NCBI GenBank assembly: GCA_023459355.1
Contig: JAEWUM010000020.1
Span: forward strand, 1 to 32,714
Reading direction: 5' to 3'
Origin: Bacteroidota bacterium
GTDB taxonomy: Bacteria > Bacteroidota > Bacteroidia > Bacteroidales > Paludibacteraceae
DNA: 32,714 nucleotides
Positions 7,992 to 15,550 of this stretch are shown here, in pieces. Position numbers and translations under genes: made by a program. The number at the start of each line of letters is the position of its first letter. Positions within the stretch are counted from its first letter, which is position 1. Below the pieces are notes generated by a model. That model ran no database searches. It was given only the letters and a program-made list of their open reading frames with translations, and had not been told where the DNA came from.

Positions 7992-9035
7992 TTATTTAAT
8001 TCCGAGCCGGTTTAACTCCTGCTGGTATTTCTTTGCATTAATGCTGTGTTCAGCATAGGTGACAGCAAAATTATGTTCGCCATTTAAAGTCTCCTTTGCA
8101 GTCATAAACAAATAATCATGTTTTTCATAGTTTAAAACGGCATCAATCGTGGTTGGTGATGGCAGACGAATCGGACCCGGAGGCAAACCCTTATTTTTGT
8201 AAGTATTGAAAGGAGATTTCACCTTCAAATGTTTGATGAGAACACGGTTGATTGTATAGTCGTTCAACGCAAACCGGATGGTTGGACATGCCTGCAATGG
8301 CATATCAATCTTCAGTCTGTTGATGTAAAGTCCGGCAATAATTGGATGTTCTTTCTTTTTATTTGTCTCTTCCTCAACGATAGAAGCCAGCGTCATCACT
8401 TCTGTTTGTGTCATTGGAATAGCAGCAGCTTTGGTTAACCTCTCTTCATCCCAGAATGCATTGAATTCCTTTTTCATTCTTTCAAAGAGTTCTTTAGTAT
8501 CAGTGTCCCAAAAGACTTCGTAGGTGTTGGGAATGAATAAAATTACGGCATTGTATGGATTTAAATCATATTGCTTCAGAAAAACAGAGTCGTTGAGTGC
8601 GTTGATGAGGCTTAAAGAATCAGCCATAATCATGGAGGATAGCTTGCCAGCGAGTTGTTCTTTTGTGCGAATGTTGTTGATAACCAGCTTTACCGGGTCC
8701 TGTTTTCCTCCCCTGAGCTTGCGAAGCAGTACAAAATTCGACATACCCTGTGTCATTTTATATCGTCCCGGCCGGATTTTCTGGTCGTATTTAATCTGTT
8801 TAGCAAGGATTATAAACGTGAAATCATTGATGAGTAACGATCTGTCTTTAATTTGTGCCAGAACATCTTCAAACTGATCATTGTCTGAAATATACAGGTA
8901 AGTATCCTCATCCTGTATTGAAGTGTTTGGGAGCAGGATTGCGTAAATTGCCAAGATGAAAAAGAGGCCTGATATTACCCCAACAGCTAAGAATATTTTT
9001 CCCGACAGACTTTTTTTGTTTTTCGACATAGTCAT
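7992..9035 (-). CDS. mltG: MltG, endolytic murein transglycosylase
   Basis: 347 residues: one N-terminal transmembrane helix (about 13-35), a LysM-like periplasmic region and a YceG/MltG catalytic domain. The family glutamate is E221 in the ASIVEEET motif, and the following INRL and PLQACPTI segments are typical. It cleaves nascent glycan strands and is thought to set their length. A second ATG two codons in is an alternative start. Convergent with murB (1-bp gap). A -7-like TATTTTTG on the minus strand (9078-9071) may be its promoter, though no good -33 element accompanies it. Confidence 0.95.
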   Translation of the reverse strand: MTMSKNKKSLSGKIFLAVGVISGLFFILAIYAILLPNTSIQDEDTYLYISDNDQFEDVLAQIKDRSLLINDFTFIILAKQIKYDQKIRPGRYKMTQGMSNFVLLRKLRGGKQDPVKLVINNIRTKEQLAGKLSSMIMADSLSLINALNDSVFLKQYDLNPYNAVILFIPNTYEVFWDTDTKELFERMKKEFNAFWDEERLTKAAAIPMTQTEVMTLASIVEEETNKKKEHPIIAGLYINRLKIDMPLQACPTIRFALNDYTINRVLIKHLKVKSPFNTYKNKGLPPGPIRLPSPTTIDAVLNYEKHDYLFMTAKETLNGEHNFAVTYAEHSINAKKYQQELNRLGIK

Positions 9036-9070
9036 TTACATGAGATGCATTATGATAATTTTTGAGCATG

Positions 9071-9078
9071 CAAAAATA
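9071..9078 (-). promoter_or_regulatory. Possible -7 element of mltG
   Basis: TATTTTTG on the minus strand fits TAnnTTTG, 35 bp before the mltG start. No clear -33 partner is seen, so this is tentative. Confidence 0.3.
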
Positions 9079-9112
9079 CACATAAGTTTTTAAATTTATT
9101 GTTTGTTCTTTT

Positions 9113-9144
9113 TTTGGATAATCCGAATTTCTTTTCTATATTTG
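9113..9144 (+). promoter_or_regulatory. Promoter of tRNA-Ser
   Basis: TTTG (9113-9116), a 20-bp spacer, and TATATTTG (9137-9144) form a near-ideal Bacteroidota housekeeping promoter, ending 18 bp before the mature tRNA 5' end. Confidence 0.8.
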
Positions 9145-9162
9145 CAGCCGCTAAAGCAAAAC

Positions 9163-9249
9163 GGAAGTTTGGGTGAGTGGCTGAAACCAGCAGTTTGCTA
9201 AACTGCCGATCGGGTAACCGGTCCACGAGTTCGAATCTCGTAGCTTCCG
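9163..9249 (+). tRNA. tRNA-Ser (anticodon GCT)
   Basis: Class II cloverleaf. Acceptor GGAAGTT (9163-9169) pairs with AGCTTCC (9242-9248) through one G-U, then discriminator G. The D-stem is GGT/ACC. The anticodon stem GCAGT/ACTGC encloses loop TTGCTAA with anticodon GCT at 9197-9199, reading AGC and AGU. A long variable arm (9207-9224) is diagnostic of serine or leucine. The T-stem ACGAG/CTCGT carries loop TTCGAAT. The CCA end is not encoded. Confidence 0.97.
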
Positions 9250-9250
9250 C

Positions 9251-9290
9251 AAAGGCCTTTGAAATTTCAGAATTTCAAGGGCCTTTTTTT
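9251..9290 (+). terminator. Rho-independent terminator of tRNA-Ser
   Basis: A 16-bp stem (AAAGGCC-TTTGAAATT against AATTTCAAG-GGCCTTT, one G-T pair) with loop TCAG is followed by a run of T up to 9290. Confidence 0.93.
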
Positions 9291-9322
9291 ATTCTGTAAA
9301 CTGAGAAATTAATGTTGGTTAT

Positions 9323-9330
9323 TACCTTTG
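9323..9330 (+). promoter_or_regulatory. Possible -7 element of the Rossmann-fold gene
   Basis: TACCTTTG fits TAnnTTTG, 60 bp upstream of the ATG at 9391. No convincing -33 element is seen. Confidence 0.3.
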
Positions 9331-9390
9331 TTCTGATTAAACAATATTCATATCTCAAATGTTTTTGATGGCAGATTAACAATGAATTAA

Positions 9391-10050
9391 ATGGATAATA
9401 AAACATCAATTGCTACCATAATAGGAGCAACCGGATTAATAGGTTCTCATATATTGCAACAATTATGTGCTGACAGCACATTTTCAGAGATTCGTGTGGT
9501 TGTTCGCCGTCCTTTTCAATATCCTGATGCGAAAGTAAAGATTGTGGTGCTGAAATTCACAGATGCAGATGCACTACGGGATGCTATTTCCGGTAGTGAC
9601 GTGGTTTTTTGCGCCATAGGAACAACCCGTAGTCAAACTCCGGATTTACAGGAATACCGAAAAGTAGATCTCGATATTCCAGTCAATACAGCACTGATTT
9701 CTGCAGCAACCGGAGTTCGAAGCTTTCAGCTGGTTTCTTCGATAGGAGCAAATGCTGAAAGCAGTAATTTTTATCTACAGATAAAAGGAGAAGTTGAAGA
9801 TGCCGTTACTAAACTGCAAATACCTTCCATCAACATTTTCAGACCATCCTTGTTGTTGGGTGAAAGATCCAAACCCCGCCTGGCAGAGAAAATAGCCGCT
9901 GTTTTAATGAAACCGTTTTATTTTCTGATTCCTGATAAACAAAAACCGATTGAAGCTACACATGTTGCCTGTGCGATGATACAGGCTGCAAAGCTTCGAA
10001 AGCCGGGCGTTAATGTGTATCATTACACTGAAATGATGCAATCTTTGTAA
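9391..10050 (+). CDS. NAD(P)-binding Rossmann-fold protein (NmrA/HTATIP2-like)
   Basis: 219 residues, an atypical short-chain dehydrogenase size. The N-terminal dinucleotide-binding motif is GATGLIG (12-18), followed by a VVVRRP segment, a SSIGA strand (116-120), and Y128-x3-K132, which sits where the catalytic YxxxK pair of extended SDRs would be. The closest recognisable group is the NAD(P)H-binding/oxidoreductase HTATIP2-like proteins. The substrate is unknown. It stands alone between the tRNA terminator and the nitric-oxide locus. A -7-like TACCTTTG lies at 9323-9330, 60 bp before the ATG. Confidence 0.8.
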   Translation: MDNKTSIATIIGATGLIGSHILQQLCADSTFSEIRVVVRRPFQYPDAKVKIVVLKFTDADALRDAISGSDVVFCAIGTTRSQTPDLQEYRKVDLDIPVNTALISAATGVRSFQLVSSIGANAESSNFYLQIKGEVEDAVTKLQIPSINIFRPSLLLGERSKPRLAEKIAAVLMKPFYFLIPDKQKPIEATHVACAMIQAAKLRKPGVNVYHYTEMMQSL

Positions 10051-10096
10051 TTCATTTGTACTATCTCTTAATAACTCACAAAAAAGTGTGATATTC

Positions 10097-10140
10097 AGAA
10101 CATTTCAGGCAGAAAAATGTTCTAAAAATAGTCTGAAATG
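10097..10140. promoter_or_regulatory. Two interleaved inverted repeats upstream of the DUF438 gene
   Basis: AGAACATTT (10097-10105) is inverted as AAATGTTCT (10115-10123), and the overlapping CATTTCAG (10101-10108) is inverted as CTGAAATG (10133-10140). The two pairings share bases and exclude each other as hairpins. They lie just upstream of the promoter at 10168-10175, where an activator or two dimer sites might sit. Confidence 0.5.
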
Positions 10141-10167
10141 GGGATTTCTTCATTCCGGGAGGACAAC

Positions 10168-10175
10168 TATATTTG
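10168..10175 (+). promoter_or_regulatory. -7 element of the DUF438 gene
   Basis: TATATTTG matches TAnnTTTG, 29 bp before the ATG at 10205. The -33 position holds only a weak TTTC, which would suit a promoter that needs an activator bound at the inverted repeats just upstream. Confidence 0.6.
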
Positions 10176-10204
10176 TATCTTATTAATATTAAAAAACACA
10201 CATC

Positions 10205-11437
10205 ATGAGCGAACTCATTAATAATTCGTACGAAAGAAAGAAAACATTAAAGGAACTAATCCTTAAATTACATGCCGGGGAATCGGAAGATGACGTTCGC
10301 CGGCAACTGTTGCAGAGTCTGAGCAGTATTCCATATGGCGAAGTGGTTGAAGTGGAACAGGAGCTTATCAGTGAGGGACTTCCGGAGGAGGAAGTGTTGG
10401 AGCTTTGTGATGCCCATTCAGCAGTACTCGAAGGCAGGGTTGATTTGTCAGGACAAATGGAAATCCCCGAAGGACATCCGGTAGATGTGATGTTGCAGGA
10501 AAACAAGGAGCTGGGCAAGGTGGCCGGACAAATCTTTCAGGTGCTGGCAGATGTTGAACAGTATGAACAACTTAATATCAATGAAGTGGTGCTGAAGCTC
10601 AGGGGGCTGTATAACAGTTTGTTTGATGTGGATAAACTCTATCAACGGAAAGAGTATTTGTTGTTCCCTTTTCTTGAAAAAGAAGGCATTACCGGTCCGC
10701 CCAAGGTGATGTGGGGCAAACACGATGAGATACGGGAGTTGATTAAAGGCAGCATTGAATTGTTGCAGGTACCGGATATCAGTCGTGAGGATTTGCTCGT
10801 TTCTGCAGAAATTATCCTGAAGCCGGCAGCCCGTCAGGTTGTGGAAATGGGACAAAAAGAATCGGAAATCCTGTTCCCGATGGCGATGGACAAACTGACT
10901 GAAGCCGACTGGTACGAAATTAAAAAGCAGTCACTCGAAATAGGCTATTGTCTGTACGACCCTCCAACAGAATGGAGACCCGCTTGGGCAAAAGAAAGTG
11001 TGCTGGCTGAAATGAACAAATCAGGGGAACACGTACAACTCCCTTCCGGAGGATTTTCAGTGGAAGAACTTATGGCCATTCTCAATACGGTGCCTTTCGA
11101 CATGACTTTTGTGGATAAAGATGATAAAGTAAAGTATTTCACCCAGGGCACTGAAAGAATTTTCCAACGTAACCGTGCCATTCTCAACAGGGATGTGCGT
11201 CATTGTCACCCGCCAGCAAGCGCTCATATCGTGGATAAGATTATTGATGACTTTAAAACAGGAAAAGCATCCCGTGCACCTTTCTGGATTAATATGCGGG
11301 GTAAAATGATTCACATTGAATACTTTGCGCTAAGAAACGAAAAAGGAGAATACCTTGGTACGCTTGAAGTCTCGCAGGATGTTACCGTTTATCGCGAACT
11401 GGAAGGAGAACAAAGGATTTTATCGTATTCAAAATAA
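10205..11437 (+). CDS. DUF438-hemerythrin-PAS protein
   Basis: 410 residues, three domains. DUF438 occupies about 12-78 (KELILKLHAGE...LCDAHSAVLEG). A hemerythrin-like helical domain occupies about 90-250, with GHPVDVML (H91), KxYQRKEYLLFPFLEK and WGKHDEIR (H173). A C-terminal PAS-type domain covers about 285-400 (PFDMTFVDKDDKVKYFT, CHPPASAHIVDKI). Such proteins are taken to sense oxygen, NO or redox state through a di-iron or haem site; no output domain follows. Position 145 is leucine where I recall the family usually having histidine in HYxRKE, so the metal site may be altered. First gene of the plus-strand arm of the nitric-oxide locus, followed by the DUF1858-DUF2249 gene. Confidence 0.87.
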   Translation: MSELINNSYERKKTLKELILKLHAGESEDDVRRQLLQSLSSIPYGEVVEVEQELISEGLPEEEVLELCDAHSAVLEGRVDLSGQMEIPEGHPVDVMLQENKELGKVAGQIFQVLADVEQYEQLNINEVVLKLRGLYNSLFDVDKLYQRKEYLLFPFLEKEGITGPPKVMWGKHDEIRELIKGSIELLQVPDISREDLLVSAEIILKPAARQVVEMGQKESEILFPMAMDKLTEADWYEIKKQSLEIGYCLYDPPTEWRPAWAKESVLAEMNKSGEHVQLPSGGFSVEELMAILNTVPFDMTFVDKDDKVKYFTQGTERIFQRNRAILNRDVRHCHPPASAHIVDKIIDDFKTGKASRAPFWINMRGKMIHIEYFALRNEKGEYLGTLEVSQDVTVYRELEGEQRILSYSK

Positions 11438-11465
11438 AAACCTAAAATGTATATAAACCGTTAAT

Positions 11466-11493
11466 GTAGAGACGCAATGCATTGCGTCTCTAC
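11466..11493. repeat. 28-bp palindrome GTAGAGAC...GTCTCTAC, copy 2
   Basis: Perfect 14+14 palindrome with core GCAATGCATTGC, between the DUF438 and DUF1858 genes. It contains an in-frame ATG (11477) of the next gene, rejected as a start for that reason. Confidence 0.92.
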
Positions 11494-11509
11494 CAACCCA
11501 AAAAATAAT

Positions 11510-12025
11510 ATGGAAACAAAATTAATCATAACACCCAAAACAAAGGTGCTTCAATTGATAGAAACCTATCCGCAGCTGGAGGACTTGTTAATCAGCATGG
11601 TACCGGCATTCGAGAAGTTAAAAAACCCGGTCTTGAGAAAGACGGTAGCAAAAATTGCCACTTTGCAACAAGCAGCGGCAATCGGGCATCTAAGGACTGA
11701 GGAGCTTATCAATACCCTCAGGAAGGCTGTCGGGCAGGAATTGACAGACGCTACCGGTGATTCTCAATTTGTGACGAACCAACCCGATTGGTTTAATGAT
11801 ACAAGTGTTGTGCAGGAATTTGATATCAGGGAGATGTTGCTTGCTGGTGAGCACCCTGTTAATCAGGTGATATCTGATTTAAACAAGTTGAATCCCGGTG
11901 AAATATATAAACTGATTGCACCTTTTCTTCCTGCTCCCCTGATAGAAAAGGCCGGTAGTCTGAATTTCAGTCACTGGGTTAAACAAGAAGGAGACGAATT
12001 GTTTATCATATATTTTTCACGTTAA
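11510..12025 (+). CDS. DUF1858-DUF2249 protein
   Basis: 171 residues from the ATG at 11510, chosen because the upstream in-frame ATG lies inside a palindromic repeat. The N-terminal part (about 5-65, ITPKTKVLQLIETYPQLEDLL) is DUF1858-like. The C-terminal part (about 102-170, FDIREMLLAGEHPVNQVISDL...GDELFIIYF) is DUF2249-like. DUF2249 and DUF1858 proteins commonly accompany hemerythrin/DUF438 proteins and nitric oxide reductases, but no biochemical activity is established to my knowledge. The acetyltransferase gene follows after 12 bp. Probably co-transcribed with the DUF438 gene despite the 72-bp gap. Confidence 0.82.
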   Translation: METKLIITPKTKVLQLIETYPQLEDLLISMVPAFEKLKNPVLRKTVAKIATLQQAAAIGHLRTEELINTLRKAVGQELTDATGDSQFVTNQPDWFNDTSVVQEFDIREMLLAGEHPVNQVISDLNKLNPGEIYKLIAPFLPAPLIEKAGSLNFSHWVKQEGDELFIIYFSR

Positions 12026-12037
12026 ATATTTACGATT

Positions 12038-12574
12038 ATGTTAAGAATTTTTCAGGACACCCATTATCAGTTCAGAGAAGAAATCCGTAAACTCTATATG
12101 GATACTTTTTCTCAGGGAGATGCAGCACAGCACGTTGATCCTGAAGAACTGGACAACGAAATCAGACTGACTTACGAAGAAGGTATAATGATGGTGGCGG
12201 TAGACGATGAAGATGACTCGAAACTGACCGGCGCTCTGTTTGTGTATCCGCTTCAGTACGATGCCGGCTTTAATCCTGAACTGTCGGATGTGTGCGATAA
12301 GGTGCATACGCCTTACATTGCAGAAGTGATGGTACATGAAAAGTACCGTGGTAGAGGACTGGGACGCAAAATGCTGAAGAAAACGCTGAGTTACCTGAAG
12401 GAAAACCGTTTCAGGGAAGTATTTATCCGGGTGTGGAACAAGAACCTGACTGCATTCCGGTTGTATCGCGATGCCGGATTCGAAGTCGTAGGCAAAATTT
12501 TCCAGAAAAAATGGTTTACCGATCGAAAAACTCGTTTTTTGATGGAGAAATTATATTTGAAACGGGGATTGTGA
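12038..12574 (+). CDS. GNAT-family N-acetyltransferase
   Basis: 178 residues with the GNAT fold. Motif A, IAEVMVHEKYRGRGLGRKML (R-G-R-G-L-G at 104-109), binds the acetyl-CoA pyrophosphate, and a C-terminal motif B segment NLTAFRLYRDAGFEVVGK is typical. The N-terminal half is unusually acidic (DDEDDSK near residue 60). The acceptor substrate is unknown. It starts 12 bp after the DUF1858-DUF2249 gene, and ovoA follows after a repeat-filled gap. A link to ovothiol or NO chemistry is suggested only by position. Confidence 0.87.
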   Translation: MLRIFQDTHYQFREEIRKLYMDTFSQGDAAQHVDPEELDNEIRLTYEEGIMMVAVDDEDDSKLTGALFVYPLQYDAGFNPELSDVCDKVHTPYIAEVMVHEKYRGRGLGRKMLKKTLSYLKENRFREVFIRVWNKNLTAFRLYRDAGFEVVGKIFQKKWFTDRKTRFLMEKLYLKRGL

Positions 12575-12583
12575 TTTTTTGTC

Positions 12584-12620
12584 AAACGTCAAAAAACGTC
12601 AAATGACAAATGACAAACGA
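12584..12620. repeat. Heptamer tract (gacaaat/gtcaaac family)
   Basis: Degenerate 7-bp repeats (gtcaaac, gtcaaat, gacaaat, gacaaac) begin about 10 bp after the GNAT stop and lead into palindrome copy 3. Similar units recur at 29745-29765 and 32109-32178. Confidence 0.75.
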
Positions 12621-12625
12621 ATTTT

Positions 12626-12653
12626 GTAGAGACGCACGGCCGTGCGTCTCTAC
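12626..12653. repeat. 28-bp palindrome GTAGAGAC...GTCTCTAC, copy 3
   Basis: Perfect 14+14 palindrome with core GCACGGCCGTGC. Its right end (CTAC) is also the first unit of the heptamer array that starts at 12650. Confidence 0.92.
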
Positions 12654-12810
12654 CATCTACCATCTACCATCTACCATCTACCATCAACCATCAATCATCA
12701 ATCATCAATCATCAATCATCAACCATCAATCATCAATCATCAATCATCAATCATCAATCATCAATCATCAATCATCAATCATCAATCATCAATCATCAAC
12801 CATCAACCAT
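12650..12810. repeat. Array of 23 heptamers upstream of ovoA
   Basis: Exactly 23 consecutive 7-bp units: 5 CTACCAT, 1 CAACCAT, 4 CAATCAT, 1 CAACCAT, 10 CAATCAT, 2 CAACCAT. The variants are blocked rather than scattered, as expected of growth by slippage or unequal exchange. It ends 25 bp before the ovoA start codon. It encodes no credible protein and has no spacers, so it is not a CRISPR. Confidence 0.95.
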
Positions 12811-12835
12811 CAATTGCAGACATCATATAATAATC

Positions 12836-14941
12836 ATGAATTTAAATCAACTGATAACCAAAACAATTCAATTAGATAAAGGAAATCCCGATGCCAAAAG
12901 GGCTGAAATCAGGGAGTATTTCCTCAAAACATGGGAAATTGACGAACTACTTTATACACAATTAAAATCGGATGAGGTGTTTTATCACCGGGGAGATCCG
13001 TTGCGACACATCCTGTTATTCTATCTCGGTCACACGGCCGTTTTTTTTATAAACAAGATGATGCTGGCGGGTTTGATCAAAAAGCGTATTAATCCTGATT
13101 TTGAATCAATCTTCGCCATCGGCGTGGATGAAATGAGTTGGGATGATCTGGATGAGAAGCACTATAACTGGCCACCGGTGCAGCAGGTGCGTGCATATCG
13201 TGATATGGCGAAGCAAGTGATTTTAGATGTGATTGATACGGCTTCTCTGTCATTACCTATCAGCTGGAACGATCCTTTTTGGATTATCATGATGGGAATC
13301 GAACACGAACGGATTCATCTGGAGACATCTTCGGTGCTGATTAGTCAGTTGCCATTAGATGAAGTGGTTTCGTGCCGGTTCGGAAATGTCTGTCAGGAAA
13401 GGGGAGAAGCGCCTGTTAATAAAATGCTACAGGTTTCGGGAGGCAAAGTTGAACTGGGTAAGCCGGTCAATCATCCTTTGTATGGATGGGATAATGAATA
13501 TGGAACTTATACTGAAAATGTAAAAGATTTTGAAGCTTCGCAGATGTTAATCTCAAATGGTGAGTTTTTGCAATTCATTCAGGATGGAGGTTATCTGCAG
13601 TCGGCATATTGGACGGAAGAAGGCTGGAACTGGTGTCAGTTTAAACAGGCTGAGATGCCTTTGTTCTGGCGGAAAAACGGAGATGATTTCTGGTTGCGGC
13701 TGGTTGCCGAAGAAATTCCGATGCCGTGGAACTGGCCGGTGGAAGTCAATTGCTTAGAGGCTAAAGCTTTCTGTAATTGGAAATCTGCTAAAACGGGTCA
13801 GACTTATCGTTTGCCTACTGAAGCAGAATGGTACCGACTGGCAGCGCATTGCAGGATACCGGATCAGCCTGCATGGGAAAAGGCTCCCGGCAATATCAAC
13901 CTGGAATATTATGCCTCTCCTTGTCCGGTTAATACTTTTAAATCGGGTAATTTTTATGATGTGCTGGGTAATGTATGGCAGTGGACAGAAACGCCGATCA
14001 CCGGATTTCCCGGGTTTAAGGTGCATCCGATGTACGATGATTTTTCAACGCCAACTTTCGACGGTAAACATAATTTAATCAAAGGTGGCTCCTGGATTTC
14101 TACCGGAAATGAAGCTACCTTGCACTCCAGGTATGCCTTCCGCAGACATTTTTATCAGCATGCGGGATTCAGGTTGGTGCAGTCGGATGAGCCGCTGGTG
14201 ATTCAGGATGAGCCCTATGAAACGGACATGGAAGTTGCCAATTCCTGTGAAAACATGTGGGGACAGTCAGCACAATCCAATTTCCATCAGCAGTTGGCTA
14301 ATGCCATTCGCAAGGAGATAAAAGGGTTGAATCAAATGAAAGTGCTGGATGTGAATGCTGATACCGGTCGACTTGCTTTTGAACTGGCTCCTGATGTGAA
14401 GGAGCTGATGGCGATCGATTTTTCAGCCCGTTTCATCCGCATGCCGATTCGTTTACAGGAAAGAGGATTTATGCGTTACATCGTGCGGGATGAGAACGAC
14501 CTGGTTTTCTATCGCGAAGTTGTGCTGGCAGATACCGGCCTTGACAAAGATACGGAGAGAATTAAGTTCATGCAGGATAATGCCAACAACCTGAAACCGA
14601 TTTATACCGGTTATGATTTAATAATTGCTCCCTGCCTCTTGGAAGAGTTAAGTTGTCCGAAGCAATTTCTTGCGGACATACACCAACGGATCAATGAAGG
14701 AGGCTATCTGGTTATTGCTTCCGACTACGATTGGGAACGCAATCACATCAAACCTGAATGTCGCCCGGGTGGTTTCAAGAAAGACGGTGAACCGGTGACT
14801 TCACTCGATGGTATCTCAGCAATATTGTCAGCTCATTTCACCCCCGAAAGCAATCCGTTTAATCTTTTTAAGTACGAATGGCTGAACTCCAGACAGCAAC
14901 TTCAACGGATTTGTGAAGTCACGATCTGGAGAAAGAAATAA
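12836..14941 (+). CDS. ovoA: OvoA, 5-histidylcysteine sulfoxide synthase/methyltransferase
   Basis: 701 residues with the three parts of OvoA. An N-terminal DinB-like iron-binding domain has H66 (LGHTAVF) and the HxxxHxE motif H157/H161/E163. A central formylglycine-generating-enzyme-like (SUMF1/FGE) domain covers about 200-450 (RLPTEAEWYRLA, YDVLGNVWQWTE, LIKGGSW, HAGFRLV). A C-terminal SAM-dependent methyltransferase domain starts near 480 (MKVLDVNADTGRLAFEL). OvoA joins cysteine to the imidazole C5 of histidine with O2 and later N-methylates 4-thiohistidine to give ovothiol A. The beta-lyase OvoB is not visible here. Start at 12836 follows the heptamer array. Tail-to-tail with the hemerythrin gene (10 bp). 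Confidence 0.93.
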   Translation: MNLNQLITKTIQLDKGNPDAKRAEIREYFLKTWEIDELLYTQLKSDEVFYHRGDPLRHILLFYLGHTAVFFINKMMLAGLIKKRINPDFESIFAIGVDEMSWDDLDEKHYNWPPVQQVRAYRDMAKQVILDVIDTASLSLPISWNDPFWIIMMGIEHERIHLETSSVLISQLPLDEVVSCRFGNVCQERGEAPVNKMLQVSGGKVELGKPVNHPLYGWDNEYGTYTENVKDFEASQMLISNGEFLQFIQDGGYLQSAYWTEEGWNWCQFKQAEMPLFWRKNGDDFWLRLVAEEIPMPWNWPVEVNCLEAKAFCNWKSAKTGQTYRLPTEAEWYRLAAHCRIPDQPAWEKAPGNINLEYYASPCPVNTFKSGNFYDVLGNVWQWTETPITGFPGFKVHPMYDDFSTPTFDGKHNLIKGGSWISTGNEATLHSRYAFRRHFYQHAGFRLVQSDEPLVIQDEPYETDMEVANSCENMWGQSAQSNFHQQLANAIRKEIKGLNQMKVLDVNADTGRLAFELAPDVKELMAIDFSARFIRMPIRLQERGFMRYIVRDENDLVFYREVVLADTGLDKDTERIKFMQDNANNLKPIYTGYDLIIAPCLLEELSCPKQFLADIHQRINEGGYLVIASDYDWERNHIKPECRPGGFKKDGEPVTSLDGISAILSAHFTPESNPFNLFKYEWLNSRQQLQRICEVTIWRKK

Positions 14942-14951
14942 GCTGAAAGAA

Positions 14952-15494
14952 TTATAAATACAATGCGGCCAGTTCCGTTATTTTTGCTATGGAACTGGTC
15001 GTACTAAACTCTCCAGCAGCCTCAGCTTCAACTTCATCAAACTGAATCAGTAAGGATGATTGTTCGTCATCCGACAATACCTGATCGGCCATGCGGAAAA
15101 GCACGCCGTTCTCCTTGGCGATGTGATTCTGAAGCAGTTCAGCATAACCATCCATATTATCATAAATGACTTCCAGTCCTTCAGAATCATCTTGTCTGAG
15201 CATCTCTATGCCATCAATCATACCCTGTACATAATTTCTCCCCTGAATATGCTCGCTTAACATAACGGCTACCGGTCCCTGCACCGGAGAAAAACCTTTC
15301 TCTCCCATTTTCGGGAAAAGCAGATCTTCTTCCTTGGCATGGTGTATGCCGTCGGCAAATTTACGAATGAGGTTGACTACCAATTCGAAATGTTCGATGT
15401 TGTTTACTTCTTTTTCGACCATCGCCTGCATGATTTCTGTCAGTTGCAGGATGTAAACATGGTCATGTTCTAAATTTTGTGTTGCTGTTTTCAT
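14952..15494 (-). CDS. Hemerythrin domain protein
   Basis: 180 residues, four-helix hemerythrin fold with plausible di-iron ligands H12, H52-x3-E56 (HHAKEEDLLFP), H82 and H124-x3-E128 (HIAKENGVLF). The C-terminal 40 residues extend past the fold. Stand-alone bacterial hemerythrins bind O2 or NO; beside a nitric oxide reductase a role in NO or oxygen handling is likely, but is inferred. Last gene of the minus-strand arm, 29 bp after the PepSY gene. Convergent with ovoA. A hairpin lies within its 3' end (14967-15000). Confidence 0.9.
   Translation of the reverse strand: MKTATQNLEHDHVYILQLTEIMQAMVEKEVNNIEHFELVVNLIRKFADGIHHAKEEDLLFPKMGEKGFSPVQGPVAVMLSEHIQGRNYVQGMIDGIEMLRQDDSEGLEVIYDNMDGYAELLQNHIAKENGVLFRMADQVLSDDEQSSLLIQFDEVEAEAAGEFSTTSSIAKITELAALYL
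14967..15000. terminator. Hairpin in the 3' end of the hemerythrin gene
   Basis: GGCCAGTTCC (14967-14976) and GGAACTGGTC (14991-15000) pair over about 10 bp with one mismatch and a 14-nt loop. It stands between the convergent ovoA and hemerythrin genes but inside the latter's coding sequence and without a T-run on either side, so its role as a terminator is doubtful. Confidence 0.3.
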
Positions 15495-15522
15495 ATTGTT
15501 GTTTTTTTGTCTCCGGTCACAG

Positions 15523-15550
15523 GTCAGGGCGCAAGCATTGCGCCCCTACG
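15523..15550. repeat. Divergent palindrome related to the GTAGAGAC repeats, copy 4
   Basis: On the minus strand it begins GTAGGGGCGCAA and closes TTGCGCCCTGAC with a 3-nt centre (stem GGGCGCAA/TTGCGCCC). It is imperfect at the outer ends. It lies at the stop codon of the PepSY gene and joins a heptamer tract, as copies 1 and 3 do. Confidence 0.6.

Noticed and set aside
11477..11509. DUF1858 protein start at ATG 11477
   Set aside because: It lies in palindrome copy 2; the residues before the ATG at 11510 are repeat-derived.
12650..12810. CRISPR array or small Asn/His/Gln-rich protein
   Set aside because: Units are 7 bp with no spacers, and the open frames through it only exist because the repeat lacks stops; no cas gene is nearby.
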